The translations under genes and the position numbers were made by a program. The notes under the pieces are model-generated. The model was not told the origin of the DNA and ran no database searches. It saw nothing but the letters and a program-made list of their open reading frames with translations. Below are positions 8,441-18,453 of a DNA stretch of 64,000 bases, piece by piece. The stretch is taken from NCBI GenBank assembly GCA_963665545.2, contig CAXXKZ010000002.1, positions 1 to 64,000 on the forward strand, written 5' to 3'. The stretch is from G963665545 sp963665545 (lineage in GTDB: Bacteria > Pseudomonadota > Gammaproteobacteria > Xanthomonadales > SZUA-36). The number at the start of each line of letters is the position of its first letter. Position 1 is the first letter of the stretch.

Positions 8441-9163
8441 TCAGGCGTGGCGCAGGCCTTTGGGTACCACTTTCTTTTCCGCCAACTCAAACAATCCCTG
8501 AACCAACAGAGCCAGCACTGCGGCAGGCACTGCGCCTTGCAGGATCAATCCTGTATTGTCGAGGCGGATGCCGGTCAGGATGGGTTGGCCATAGCCGCCA
8601 GCGCCTATCAATGCGGCCAGCGTTGCCGTGCCGACGTTAATGACCGCAGCAGTTTTGATGCCCGCCAATATGGTGCTGGCCGCCAGGGGCATTTCGATCA
8701 ACCACAGACGAGATTGTCGGGTCATGCCCAGCGCCTGGGCAGATTCACGGATACTGCGGGGAACGTTCGTCAAACCCGCATGCGTGTTACGCACGATCGG
8801 CAGCAGGCTGTACAGAAACAAAGCGACAATGGCGGGTGGGCCTCCGATCCCCAATAACGGAATCATGAACACGAACAGGGCCAGTGAAGGAATGGTCTGT
8901 ATGATACCTGCCAGTCCCAGAATCAATTGACCCACTCGCGGCATTCTGGCGGCGAGAATTTCCATGGGCAGCGCGACAATCAGTGCAGCGCCGAGTGAAA
9001 TGGCCACCAGGGCCAGGTGCTCCAGGGTATGTTTGCGCAATGTGGTCCAGGCGCTGTCGACACGGGTGTCAACGTTCAATGCCAATGTCTGATTGAGAAA
9101 TTCCGCCGCGACCACGACTTCCGGGCGCTGTTCGATCTTCACGCTGGCATTGAGTTGTGCCAT
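8441..9163 (-). CDS. Glycine betaine/choline-type ABC permease, C-terminal part of a broken binding-protein/permease fusion
   Basis: This frame encodes a ProW/OpuCB-like membrane domain: helices such as LALVAISLGAALIVALPMEIL and the permease signature region ALGMTRQSRLWLIEMPLAASTI. Its first 30 residues (AQLNASVKIEQRPEVVVAAEF) are not permease but the typical C-terminal helix of the betaine-binding protein encoded upstream. The gene was therefore originally one SBD-TMD fusion starting at 9954. A two-base excess near 9172 (GGGCGCATCGCGACGAG where GGGCGCATCGACGAG would keep frame) separates the halves. Whether this part is translated alone from the ATG at 9163 is unknown. Confidence 0.8.
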   Translation of the reverse strand: MAQLNASVKIEQRPEVVVAAEFLNQTLALNVDTRVDSAWTTLRKHTLEHLALVAISLGAALIVALPMEILAARMPRVGQLILGLAGIIQTIPSLALFVFMIPLLGIGGPPAIVALFLYSLLPIVRNTHAGLTNVPRSIRESAQALGMTRQSRLWLIEMPLAASTILAGIKTAAVINVGTATLAALIGAGGYGQPILTGIRLDNTGLILQGAVPAAVLALLVQGLFELAEKKVVPKGLRHA

Positions 9164-9306
9164 CGTGGACTCGTCGCGATGCGCCCCACCAGTTCACGAA
9201 ATCGCGCCGCCAGGTCAGGCGCTTCTTCGTCGATCTCGGCCCGATAAAGAATGACCGGGTTGTAAATCGGGAAGTAGGCGCGGTCATCCTCCAGCAGATG
9301 CAACTT

Positions 9307-9954
9307 CTAGTAGTCGATCTCCGCGTCAGTGGAATAAGCGTCGGTGAGTTGCAACATGCCAGAAGCGATACCACGGTAGGCAAGGTCGTGATCCAACCCG
9401 CGTACGTCCGTTTGGGTCAGCCCATAAAAGGCCTTCAAACCCGGCCAGCCATCTGAACGGTCCATAAATTCGTTGCCAAATCCGAGAACCAGATCGGGGT
9501 GTTTGCGCAAATCAGAAATCGTGCGCAGTCCTCGCTCGCTGGCGATTTCTGGCGTGGTCGCCATCGCATAAGTGTTGTTAAAGCCCAGTGAGCCCGTCAT
9601 CTTCAGTCCCTTTGCGGCCAGACTGTCTCGCAGCTCATCGAGATCAGCGATGTCTTCGTTGACGAGAATTTCGCGCAGCAGCGTGCCGGTGTATTCGGCA
9701 TAAACATCCAGTTCGCCCGCCAGCAACGCGCCCCAGAGAATACGCGTACCGCCTAGCTCGCGCTGGTGTTTGGCCGGGCGGCCGGTCGATTCCACCAGCA
9801 GGTGAATCATGTCGCCAAGCAGCACCGACTCAGTGAATTTCTTCGAACCGACCCTGATCACGTCGTCTTCGGCAGCCCAGGCCATGGCTGGCCACAGCAG
9901 AACCAATGACAGGGCAAGAACCCTGGTGCCTCTCCAACCGCCAAGCCTCGGCAT
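9307..9954 (-). CDS. Glycine betaine-type ABC substrate-binding domain, N-terminal fragment
   Basis: A signal peptide (residues 1-27, ending AWAAED) is followed by an OpuAC/ProX-like binding domain: VGSKKFTESVLLGDMI, ELGGTRILWGALLAGELDVYAEYTG and LTDAYSTDAEI. Such domains bind quaternary-ammonium osmoprotectants in the periplasm. The frame stops at an in-frame TAG (9307-9309) inside a conserved stretch (DAEIDY-stop-KLHLLEDDRAYFP) and stays open beyond it to the frameshift near 9172, so it is a broken gene. The ATG overlaps the stop of the upstream ATPase gene (TGATG at 9952-9956). Together with 8441-9163 it formed an SBD-TMD fusion of roughly 500 residues. Confidence 0.8.
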   Translation of the reverse strand: MPRLGGWRGTRVLALSLVLLWPAMAWAAEDDVIRVGSKKFTESVLLGDMIHLLVESTGRPAKHQRELGGTRILWGALLAGELDVYAEYTGTLLREILVNEDIADLDELRDSLAAKGLKMTGSLGFNNTYAMATTPEIASERGLRTISDLRKHPDLVLGFGNEFMDRSDGWPGLKAFYGLTQTDVRGLDHDLAYRGIASGMLQLTDAYSTDAEIDY

Positions 9955-10706
9955 CAGGCGAGGGCCGCACTGAGATTGTTGAGTTGCTTACGCTGGGCGC
10001 TGATAAAGTGTTCAACAAAGGGCTCGGCCGGTTTGCTGGCCAGTTCGCTAAATGGTCCTTGTTGAATAATCCGCCCTTGCCGCATGAGGATGATGGTATC
10101 GCTGAAAAAGGCTGCCTCTGCGATGTCATGGGTGACCATTACAACAGTCTTGTCAAGTTGTTCGAACAGCGCTTTGAGCTCCTGCTGCAGTTCGTAGCGC
10201 ACCATCGGATCCAGCGCCGCCAATGGCTCATCAAGCAGAAGTAGGTCCGGGTCCAGCATCAACGCCCGCATCAGGCTGATACGTTGGCGCTGTCCGCCGG
10301 AAAGCTCGCCAGGATACCGCTGCAAAAACTCGGCCGGCAGTTGCACCAGATCAACCAGTTCTTCCAGTCTCCCGGAGATGTCGGCTTGCCGCCAGCCCAA
10401 ACGCCGAGCCATCAGGGTGACATTGTTTTCGGCCGTGAAATGAGGAAACAGGCCGCCTTCCTGAATCACGTAGCCCATGCGATGGCGCAATTCATGGACA
10501 TGGTCAGCGTCCAGCAATGTATTGTTGACCTGAATTTCACCCTCGTCAGCCGTCACCAGGCCGGCGATCAATCGCAGCAAGGTGGACTTGCCGCAACCAC
10601 TGGGGCCAATCAATACCGTGACTTCGCCCTTGGCGATGTGGAGGTCGGTTTTGTGAAGTGCGCTAAAGTCACCGTAGCGTTTGACGACAGCATGGAAATC
10701 AAGCAT
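9954..10706 (-). CDS. Glycine betaine/choline-type ABC transporter ATP-binding protein
   Basis: A 250-residue nucleotide-binding subunit of the ProV/OpuCA kind. Walker A (GPSGCGKST), Q-loop region (MGYVIQEGGLFPH), ABC signature (LSGGQRQRI), Walker B (LLLLDEPLAALD) and the switch histidine (VTHD) are intact. The CBS domains found in some osmosensing ProV/OpuA ATPases are absent. It is first in a two-gene operon with the fused binding-protein/permease gene. Because that partner is interrupted, the transporter is probably non-functional in this assembly. Confidence 0.88.
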   Translation of the reverse strand: MLDFHAVVKRYGDFSALHKTDLHIAKGEVTVLIGPSGCGKSTLLRLIAGLVTADEGEIQVNNTLLDADHVHELRHRMGYVIQEGGLFPHFTAENNVTLMARRLGWRQADISGRLEELVDLVQLPAEFLQRYPGELSGGQRQRISLMRALMLDPDLLLLDEPLAALDPMVRYELQQELKALFEQLDKTVVMVTHDIAEAAFFSDTIILMRQGRIIQQGPFSELASKPAEPFVEHFISAQRKQLNNLSAALA

Positions 10707-10742
10707 CCGCCATTGTCTCGTATCGCAGCCCCGTATCGCAAC

Positions 10743-13700
10743 TCAGCCGCTGACTTGCTTTTGCTTGCCCCCTTCTGATTTGTTGACTGACTTTACGTTG
10801 TCATCTGAATTTCGATCCACCAGCTTGTTGTAGGGGTCCACGCCGACATGACTGGGCGCTTCGTCCAGGGTAAAGCGGATGATCGTCTCTGCCTGCTTGA
10901 TACGATGTTTCTGCAGGTATATTTCCGGTGATTCTCCTGGCTTGGCATCGTCGGGATTTTTGTTGAATGCGCCGATGTCGATGGAAAGGTCGATGGGTAC
11001 CTTGGTCTCCCGACCCTTGCCGTCGGTTTCGAATTTGTTGGCGCTCACTGTCAGTACGACTTCATGCCGACCGTCTTCCAGAGGTGACACAGTGGCCTCT
11101 TTGATCTTGAGGTCGAACAGCACAATTCGCTCGAACAGATCCGTGATCAGCGCTTGCTGTTCCTCGCTTTGCGCTTCTTCGCGCAGATAGCGCACCAGAT
11201 CGACCGAGGTCGTATAGGGTTCGTAGCGATAAGCGTGATTGGCGATCAACTTGCGTAATGCCCGGTTGACGGCGTCCTCGCCCAGGTAGTCTTTCAGGGC
11301 GTACATGACCAGCGAACCCTTCCGATAATTGATGTAGCCCTGGTTTTCAACCCGCAGCAACGGCATTTCGGCGATCGCCTCGCTGCCGCGGTTGCGCAGG
11401 TAATTGTCCAGTTCATACTGCAGAAACCGCCGCATGATCTGGGGTCCGTATTTGTGCACCATCACCATGAGGGCCGAATACTGCGCCAGGGTTTCCACCA
11501 CCACTGTGCCACCCTGGGTATTCGCGCCCATCACCTGGTGCGCCCACCACTGGTGCGCTACTTCATGGGCAGTGACGTAAAACACGTAATCTACGTCCTC
11601 CTCATCGATATCGGCTACGAATCCGAGGCTTTCCGAATAGGGGATGGTGTTGGGGAAGGATTGCGCAAATGTGGCGTAAGCCGGGAACTCAAGGATGCGA
11701 ATCTGGCGGTACTGGTATGGGCTGAATTCGCGGCTGAAGTATTCCAGCGAATCCTTTACGCTGGTGATCATGCGCTGAACATTGTAATCATGAGGCCCAT
11801 GATGGTAAATGGCGATGTCCACGTTATTCCAGCGATCCTCGACCACGCTGTAGTCTGCCGACAGGTATGAGAAAAAATTCTGAATCGGAGCATCCATTTT
11901 GTATTTGAAATAGCGCCGGCCGTCTTCGACCCATTCCCGCTCCAGGTAGCCGGGCGCAATGGCGATCTGATCGGGCACTGTGCTGACGATGGATTCGAAT
12001 TTAATCCAATCCGAATCCGGGCGCAGATAGCTGTTTCTCTTGGCTCGCTCGTCGTCCAGATTGGGCAGCCGGTCGACTGGTTCCAGATCGTGCTGCCGCC
12101 GCTTCTGACGGTCGGTCAACATGAGTTGGCGGGTGAAGCCGATGGCCGGCGCTGCTTCAGTGTTGTTGAAGAACGAGCCGTTAAAAATCACCGAGGATTG
12201 GTTGGCGCTGTTGCGAAATCCGGGGTTCTCCTGCGAGGTCATAAATGAAAGTCTCAATTGTTCGCCCGGCATCATGGGCCGGTCGAGGGCAAACGCGGTG
12301 TATTTATGATCCTCGTCATGCCAGGCGACCGTGGCCGCTTCGAGTTCCAGCGAATCGACCTCGGCCTGGGGACTGAACACCACCTGGACCTCGATCAGGG
12401 GCTCGCTGGTGCGGTTTTCGATGACATAGCTGCCGCGCATATCGTAGCGGCGCAATGCAGGATAAATATCGACTTCGGTTTCAACCGCGACAATGCGCGG
12501 GCGCGGCGAAAACTCGTATTGACGGAATTTTGCCTCATAGTCGATCTGGTGCAACTCCTGGGTATCCTGGGTGAGGTAATCGTTCAGTACATTGGTGTTG
12601 TAATAAATGTACCCGCCGGTCACCACGAAGCCGCCAAAGGCCAGGGCCAGGAGGGCAGCCGTGGCCGGCGTAGAGGCCACGCGGATTTGTGCCCAGCGTT
12701 GGCGTGCACGCACGATCATGCCTCTATTCCACATCAAGTACGTCAACACGGCGAGGATGACGGCAAAGAAGGACCAGTACAGTGTGAACCACGAGCCGAT
12801 GGCAACAAAATGCCCTGAGCCGTTCATGTCAGACAGAGGCGCGGCCGGGCGGCCGGCATACTGATAGAGGTTGTGCTCAAAACCAAGGCTGCTAATGACA
12901 AGGGTGCTGATCAGGTAGAGCACCATGATTAACATGCCGAGATACTTGTTGTTGGTCAGCACCTGTACAAATACGGCCAGTATCGCGATCAGGAAAATAT
13001 TGACGCTTTGATACAGCAACAGGCGTTTGGCGTACAGGGCCAGTTCAAAATTGGTGTAGCCGCTGAACAGCTGGACGATCATCGCGGTCACGATACTGAC
13101 GACGAACATGGCGAGCACGATGATGAGCATGCCCATCAACTTGGAAAATACGAATGCCCAGCTCGGCGCCGGGGTCGCATCGATGATTTCCTGAGTCTTG
13201 AACTGCCGCTCGCGCCAGACCAATTCAGCGGAGTAATAAATCACGATGAAGAAAATCATGAAGGTGAACCCGCTATTGATCGATTTGATCATTGCCCGGG
13301 TAACAGGCAGCAAGTCGGTGCCGTAGAAAGCGCCCTGGTTGATCAAAATGCCCAGGGTATTCGCAGTCGCAAGAAAGAGAATCACGATGAACGGAACCGA
13401 CTTGACCACACCTTTGGCTTCGAAGGCCATGCGGGTTCGAAACTGCGCCAACTTGGCGCGCGTGCCGAATGTCTGAACCACCTCGGTTTGGGTACGCGCA
13501 AATTTGGCTTGAGCTGTCGCCTCTGCAGCCTGCCCTCGGGACTTCCTGCCTCTGAATTGCCACCGGCTGCCGGACTCTGATGCGTCAAAACGGAACACTT
13601 TCAAAGTCAGCGCAATGAGCAGCAGCCCGACGACGGCCCAGATCAATTTGCCGTACAGGAACAGCCCATCGATCGGGATCAGTTGGGTGTTGCGCTCGCT

Positions 13701-14372
13701 CACCGTCCAGTAACGGGTCGCCTCGGACAGGGCTGAAAAGCCAAATGGGTCGAGCAATGCAGCCAGGGTCAATAATTCGGGGTCGCTGAGCAGGCTGGCG
13801 GAAATAATGTAGAGAACCAGGAATACCGCCCCGCTGGCATAGGTCAGCAAGGCACTGCGGGTGATTGCAGACACGCACACGAACAGCCCGCCGATGAAGA
13901 GCAAAGTGGGAAACGCGATCATGCCCAGGCTGTAGAGGTAGTCGCCGATGCGCAGGGGCCCGATCCGTTCCACATCCAGCCACGGCATCAGGCTTCCGGC
14001 CAGGCTGCCCCACGCCACGGAAGAGAAAGCAATGCAGGCAACGGCAAACGCCCCGACAAAGCGGCCGAGCAAATACTCGTGCTTGCGTATTCGGGTGGAG
14101 AAAATTATTTCCGCGCTGCGCGTGTCGAAATCCCTGAGCACAATGTTTGACACAAAGGCGGTGACAATGAATATGCCGAAAATGCTCATGACCATCAAAG
14201 TCAGCATGATGCGGTACGGCGAATTGTAATTTTCTGCGCCGCCGCCGCCGATCGTTATTCTCTCGGATGCCATACCGCCGAAAGCGAGTAGGAAAAAGAC
14301 ACCGAAAATCACCCAGAACGCGGTTTGCCGCATTTGATATCGAAATTCGAATAACGCTACTTTCCAAAACAT
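10743..14372 (-). CDS. ABC-2 type permease fused to an M1-family metallopeptidase domain
   Basis: A 1209-residue protein. Residues 1 to about 580 hold two ABC-2 permease-like halves with about twelve membrane helices, the first half with NIVLRDFDTRSAEIIFSTRIRK and the second with LVWRERQFKTQEIIDATPAP. The rest is a gluzincin domain: HEVAHQWWAHQ near residue 935 supplies two zinc histidines and the general-base glutamate, and ETLAQY about 20 residues on supplies the third ligand. Such fusions occur in Proteobacteria and Bacteroidetes as ABC permease/M1 aminopeptidases; their substrate is unknown. The ATPase gene ends 16 bases upstream, so the two form an exporter. The M1 domain follows the last helix and could act on a peptide during export or at the membrane face; that is inference. 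Confidence 0.88.
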   Translation of the reverse strand: MFWKVALFEFRYQMRQTAFWVIFGVFFLLAFGGMASERITIGGGGAENYNSPYRIMLTLMVMSIFGIFIVTAFVSNIVLRDFDTRSAEIIFSTRIRKHEYLLGRFVGAFAVACIAFSSVAWGSLAGSLMPWLDVERIGPLRIGDYLYSLGMIAFPTLLFIGGLFVCVSAITRSALLTYASGAVFLVLYIISASLLSDPELLTLAALLDPFGFSALSEATRYWTVSERNTQLIPIDGLFLYGKLIWAVVGLLLIALTLKVFRFDASESGSRWQFRGRKSRGQAAEATAQAKFARTQTEVVQTFGTRAKLAQFRTRMAFEAKGVVKSVPFIVILFLATANTLGILINQGAFYGTDLLPVTRAMIKSINSGFTFMIFFIVIYYSAELVWRERQFKTQEIIDATPAPSWAFVFSKLMGMLIIVLAMFVVSIVTAMIVQLFSGYTNFELALYAKRLLLYQSVNIFLIAILAVFVQVLTNNKYLGMLIMVLYLISTLVISSLGFEHNLYQYAGRPAAPLSDMNGSGHFVAIGSWFTLYWSFFAVILAVLTYLMWNRGMIVRARQRWAQIRVASTPATAALLALAFGGFVVTGGYIYYNTNVLNDYLTQDTQELHQIDYEAKFRQYEFSPRPRIVAVETEVDIYPALRRYDMRGSYVIENRTSEPLIEVQVVFSPQAEVDSLELEAATVAWHDEDHKYTAFALDRPMMPGEQLRLSFMTSQENPGFRNSANQSSVIFNGSFFNNTEAAPAIGFTRQLMLTDRQKRRQHDLEPVDRLPNLDDERAKRNSYLRPDSDWIKFESIVSTVPDQIAIAPGYLEREWVEDGRRYFKYKMDAPIQNFFSYLSADYSVVEDRWNNVDIAIYHHGPHDYNVQRMITSVKDSLEYFSREFSPYQYRQIRILEFPAYATFAQSFPNTIPYSESLGFVADIDEEDVDYVFYVTAHEVAHQWWAHQVMGANTQGGTVVVETLAQYSALMVMVHKYGPQIMRRFLQYELDNYLRNRGSEAIAEMPLLRVENQGYINYRKGSLVMYALKDYLGEDAVNRALRKLIANHAYRYEPYTTSVDLVRYLREEAQSEEQQALITDLFERIVLFDLKIKEATVSPLEDGRHEVVLTVSANKFETDGKGRETKVPIDLSIDIGAFNKNPDDAKPGESPEIYLQKHRIKQAETIIRFTLDEAPSHVGVDPYNKLVDRNSDDNVKSVNKSEGGKQKQVSG

Positions 14373-14388
14373 GTTTGCGGGCTCCCTG

Positions 14389-15285
14389 TCAGTGGCCGCT
14401 GTTTGAGCCGTTCAGGGCCTTATTGACCATGAGCGTGTGGAAGTAGACATCTTCCAGACCGGGCTCCAATGCGCTGAAGCCACCACCCGGTGCCTGTTCA
14501 GCGTAGACGTGCAAGACGGTCTGACCGGCAAACAGACGTGTGGAAATGACATTATGGGTGGCTCGATAGTCCTTGACCAGATCCTTGTTAACTGCCTTTT
14601 TCCAGATTTTGCCCTGGAGTGCCTGCGTCAGGGCGCCCGGCTCGCCTTGTGCCACAATTTTGCCGTCGGCCATGATGGCCATTTTGGGACAGAGATCTGA
14701 TACGTCTTCCACGATATGGGTGGAAAGGATCACCACCACGTCTTCACCGATGTCGGCCAGCAGATTGTGAAAGCGGTTGCGCTCTTCGGGATCCAGCCCG
14801 GCAGTGGGTTCGTCCACGATGATCAGCTTGGGGTTGCCGATCAGGGCCTGGGCAATGCCAAAGCGCTGCCGCATGCCGCCAGAAAAACTGGTCAGCGCCT
14901 TCTTGCGAAGGTGCTGGAGATTGGTCTGGTCCAGCAAGAATGACACCAGCGTCTTGCGTTCATTGCGATTGCTGATGCCTTTGAGAACGGCCATGTGCTC
15001 CAGCATGTCCTGCGCCGTGATTCTTGGATAGACCCCAAAGTCCTGTGGCAGGTAGCCCAGCGTCTGGCGCAATTTGTCGGGCTCTTCCAACACGTCCAAA
15101 TCATTGAACCTGATCGATCCGCTGTCTGCAGGCTGCAAGCTGGCGATGGTTCGCATCAGCGTGGACTTACCGGCGCCGTTGGGCCCGAGCAAGCCGAACA
15201 TGCCAGCGTCAATTTGCAGTGAAACATTGTTAAGGGCTTGCACCCCATTGGGGTATATTTTGTCGAGATTGCTAATGGTCAGCAT
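14389..15285 (-). CDS. ABC-2 exporter ATP-binding protein, partner of the permease-peptidase
   Basis: Length 298 residues with one nucleotide-binding domain: Walker A GPNGAGKST near residue 37, signature FSGGMRQRF, Walker B LIIVDEPTAGLDP and STHIVED. About 70 C-terminal residues extend beyond the domain, as in ABC-2 (DrrA/CcmA-like) ATPases. It sits directly upstream of the permease-peptidase gene on the same strand and should energise it. No regulator gene is adjacent. Confidence 0.9.
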   Translation of the reverse strand: MLTISNLDKIYPNGVQALNNVSLQIDAGMFGLLGPNGAGKSTLMRTIASLQPADSGSIRFNDLDVLEEPDKLRQTLGYLPQDFGVYPRITAQDMLEHMAVLKGISNRNERKTLVSFLLDQTNLQHLRKKALTSFSGGMRQRFGIAQALIGNPKLIIVDEPTAGLDPEERNRFHNLLADIGEDVVVILSTHIVEDVSDLCPKMAIMADGKIVAQGEPGALTQALQGKIWKKAVNKDLVKDYRATHNVISTRLFAGQTVLHVYAEQAPGGGFSALEPGLEDVYFHTLMVNKALNGSNSGH

Positions 15286-15521
15286 TCTTGTTTCCGTTTG
15301 TTCTGGTAGTTGAATAGGACGATTCTGCAGGTCGATTCGTTACAGGCGTATTTATCCTAGACGGCTTTGATCGACGGGGAAGGTGTGGAAAGTCATGGTC
15401 GGATAAGGACGAATTGCCGGCGTTGGCGCATGCCGTTCAGGCGGCGTTCAGCGTGACGCCTGCATTCTCATCACCCGCATCCCCGTCCAAGAGCGGGGCG
15501 CACCCAACAAAGGAGAGAGAA

Positions 15522-15851
15522 ATGATTCATCGACTAGTCATAGTAATGGTCTTGCTTGCCGCATCGGCTTGCAGTTCCACGACCGTAATCCGCTCATCTG
15601 ATCCCGACGCGCGGATCTTTGTGAACGGCGAGTATATTGGCACCGGGCAAGCGACCTACACGGACCGCAAGGTGGCGTTTTCAAAGAACGAGGTGGAGTT
15701 ACGAAAAGAGGGTTGTGAGTCGCAACAACATAGCTTTGCCCGCAATGAGAAACCCGACGGAGGCGCGATCGTCGGTGGTATTTTTGTGCTGGTGCCGTTC
15801 CTGTGGGTCACGCAATACAAGGATGAACGAGCCTATGTTTTTGAGTGCTAA
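15522..15851 (+). CDS. Small lipoprotein with PEGA-like segment
   Basis: The 109-residue product starts at the ATG at 15522 behind AAAGGAGAGAGAA. Residues 1-17 are a lipoprotein signal with lipobox ASAC, so mature Cys17 should be acylated. The next 40 residues (RIFVNGEYIGTGQATYTDRKV) resemble a PEGA repeat, which is typical of surface proteins. A hydrophobic segment, VGGIFVLVPFLWV, lies near the C-terminus. Similar small lipoproteins are common in Proteobacteria; no defined function. Confidence 0.72.
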   Translation: MIHRLVIVMVLLAASACSSTTVIRSSDPDARIFVNGEYIGTGQATYTDRKVAFSKNEVELRKEGCESQQHSFARNEKPDGGAIVGGIFVLVPFLWVTQYKDERAYVFEC

Positions 15852-15912
15852 CAGGCCCTAGGCTGTTTTCATCTCTATAATCTCCGCTTTCCTCTACTAC
15901 ACCGGAATTATC

Positions 15913-17854
15913 ATGAGACTCCTATTTGCACTAACGGTGGCAGCCCTCGTGTTGGGCGCCTGTACCGACCAATCAGAACCTATTCGCGTCACCCCCCAGG
16001 GGAAAGAACCGACACCTGACGCAGCGCCGAAAACCTACTCGGCAGCAGATTTCTTTGAAACAACCAGTTTTGCAGTTGCTTCCTCCAGCGGCAATACGTT
16101 TTCCGCCGACAACGGCAAGGTGCTGATCACCAGCGATGAAACCGGTATTTTCAATGTCTATGCCGTGGATATACAAAGCGGTGAGCGAAGCGCGCTGACC
16201 CGTTCCGACAGCAACGGCAATTTTGCCATCAGCTATTTCCCAACGGACGATCGGGTGTTATTTTCGGCCGACGGCGGGGGAGATGAACTCACCCACATCT
16301 GGGTTCGGGAGCTGGATGGTAGCCTCCGCGATTTGACAGCTACCGAAAACACCAAGACTTCATTCGCTGGCTGGTCACAAGACGGTGGTCAATTCTATGT
16401 GCTCAGCAATGAGCGGGATCCCAAATCATTTGATTTATACCTCTACTCCGGCGAGGACTATGAGCGGGAGATGATTTATCAGAATGAGATGTCGCTGGCC
16501 ATATCGGGCGTGAGCAGAGACTGTCGCTGGATTTCCATGTCGCGCCCAAAGAGCAGTGCTGACTCCGACGTATTCCTGGTAGAGACGAGTTTCACTGCTG
16601 AACCAAAGCTAATTACCGAGCACACCGGCAATATTGCCTACAGCAGTTACACATTTTCCCCCGACAGTACCCAGTTACTGCTGGCCACCAACGAGCACGG
16701 CGAGTGGAACCAGGCCTGGGCGTATAACATTGAGGATGCGTCCATGTCTGAACATCTGGCCGCAGACTGGGATGTCATGTTTATTAACTATTCCAGCACC
16801 GGTAGAATATGAGTACTCCGGGATAAACGCCGATGCCAGCACCGTTGTTTCCATCACAGATACCGCAACGGGCGCGCCGCTGAATTTGCCGGAAATGCCT
16901 GAAGGCAATATGCAGAACGTCAGGTTTTCAACGGATGACAGTTTGATGGCGTTTGTGCTCAACGGCGATACAGTGCCCAGCGATGTGTTTGTGCTCGACA
17001 TTGCTGCCGGTTCAGTCAAGAGGCTCACCCACGCGAGAAACCCCGCCATCAATCCGGATGACCTGGTGGAGGCCACCGTGGTGCGGTATGAGAGTTTTGA
17101 CGGCACGCTGGTGCCATCTATCCTGTTCAAGCCCAAGCAGGCTTCACAAACCAATAAGGTGCCGGCACTGGTGTTCGTTCATGGCGGCCCCGGCGGGCAA
17201 ACCCGCAGGGGCTACCGCGCCATCATGCAGCACCTTGTAAATAATGGATACGCCATTCTTGGCGCCAACAACCGTGGCTCATCAGGCTACGGCAAGACGT
17301 ACTTCCACATGGATGATCGGCGCCACGGTGAAGAGGATTTGCAAGACATCGTGTGGGGTCGGAAATATCTGGAGACGCTGGATTGGGTCGACGGTGAAAA
17401 GGTGGGCATTATTGGTGGCTCTTATGGTGGCTTCATGGTTGCAGCGGCGCTGGCATTTGAGCCCGAAGCATTCAATGTTGGCATCGACATATTCGGTGTG
17501 ACAAATTGGGTGCGCACGCTCAAATCGATCCCACCCTGGTGGGAAGCCATGCGCGTGATGCTGTACGATGAAATGGGTGACCCGGCGACGGATGAAGAAC
17601 GCCACCGGAGCATTTCCCCGCTATTTCATGCGGCCAACATCACCAAGCCGCTGCTGGTGGTGCAGGGCGCAAATGACCCACGGGTGTTGCAAGTGGAAAG
17701 CGATGAATTGGTTGCAGCCGTGCGGGCAAATGATGTACCAGTCGAGTACCTGGTATTTCCAGATGAAGGTCATGGCTTCGTGAATCGCAAGAACCGCATC
17801 AGCGCTTCAGATGCATTTGTTTCGTTTCTGGATACCCACTTGAAGGGCAATTAG
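15913..17854 (+). pseudogene. S9-family prolyl oligopeptidase-like lipoprotein, split by a frameshift
   Basis: The first frame (15913-16812) starts with a lipoprotein signal (LGAC) and a beta-propeller carrying WSQDGGQFYVLS-like blades. It stops at TGA after NYSSTGRI. The second frame, from about 16807 to 17854, continues the propeller (YEYSGINADAS) and then the alpha/beta-hydrolase domain with VHGGPGGQ, the nucleophile serine in GGSYGGF, the aspartate in GANDPR and the histidine in DEGHGF. Removing one A from AGAATATG at about 16806 restores a protein of about 647 residues. Family members are extracytoplasmic serine peptidases acting on oligopeptides. With all catalytic residues intact, a sequencing error is as likely as true decay. 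Confidence 0.85.
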
Positions 17855-17899
17855 ATATTACTGACTGATACCGAAGCCGATTTGCGGTATATTTTGATA

Positions 17900-17930
17900 G
17901 GACGTCCCGGGCGAACAGCCTGGGACGTCC
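17900..17930. terminator. Strong hairpin after the S9 peptidase gene
   Basis: GGACGTCCCGGGC and GCCTGGGACGTCC pair over 12 of 13 positions around the loop GAACA, 45 bases after the peptidase stop. No T-tract follows, so it may be a transcript-stabilising hairpin or attenuator rather than an intrinsic terminator. Confidence 0.5.
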
Positions 17931-17970
17931 GTTGCAGGATACTGCGGGATACAATCAAGTTGGAGGCGTT

Positions 17971-18453
17971 ATGGGCTGTAAGGTGACTTTTTCGTTGCTC
18001 TCCGAATCTCAGGAAGGCAACATCGGAAACGACTGGAAGTATGTTGTCACGGTCAAAGTGTTCAGCCAGGGTCTCGTTGGACAAGGCAAAATCAAGGTAC
18101 GAAAACATCAGTTGGATTCGGGCGACACCAAATCCCCGCACGGTGATCCGGCACCTTTGGTCATTGACGTGGGCGACTACAGCGGTGAACTCAAAGTCGG
18201 TTTCTCCCTGACCGCCACTGAAGTAGACCTGTTCATCAATGACAGCGGCACAATTGACAAAACCGTTACCGTCAATTGTCCGGGCGGAGACAATCCGCCT
18301 GTTAGCGAAGCGGTGGTGCTGGCCGTGGGGTACGCGAATCACCCGGACTTGCCAACGAAGTTGCCGTGTTTATCCTGGAAGGGCGGCTGGAAGTTTCCTG
18401 CGACTGATCAGCCTTGCGCTGCAGCCGTGTGGCACATCTGCGGGGTTATTTAA
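17971..18453 (+). CDS. Hypothetical protein, overlapping a downstream methyltransferase gene
   Basis: Length 160 residues from the ATG at 17971, chosen because GGAGGCGTT lies just before it; the frame is open back to 17932. There is no signal peptide or membrane helix. The middle is beta-rich (YVVTVKVFSQG, LKVGFSLTATEVDLFIN), and the last 45 residues contain Cys and Trp (LPCLSWKGGW, PCAAAVWHICG). I do not recognise the family. Its TAA overlaps the next start (TAATG), implying translational coupling to the predicted methyltransferase. Confidence 0.6.
   Translation: MGCKVTFSLLSESQEGNIGNDWKYVVTVKVFSQGLVGQGKIKVRKHQLDSGDTKSPHGDPAPLVIDVGDYSGELKVGFSLTATEVDLFINDSGTIDKTVTVNCPGGDNPPVSEAVVLAVGYANHPDLPTKLPCLSWKGGWKFPATDQPCAAAVWHICGVI

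Noticed and set aside
13585..14367. 260-codon frame overlapping the ABC-2 permease
   Set aside because: Same strand, different frame, Arg/His-rich composition typical of an out-of-frame reading; the permease frame is clearly real.
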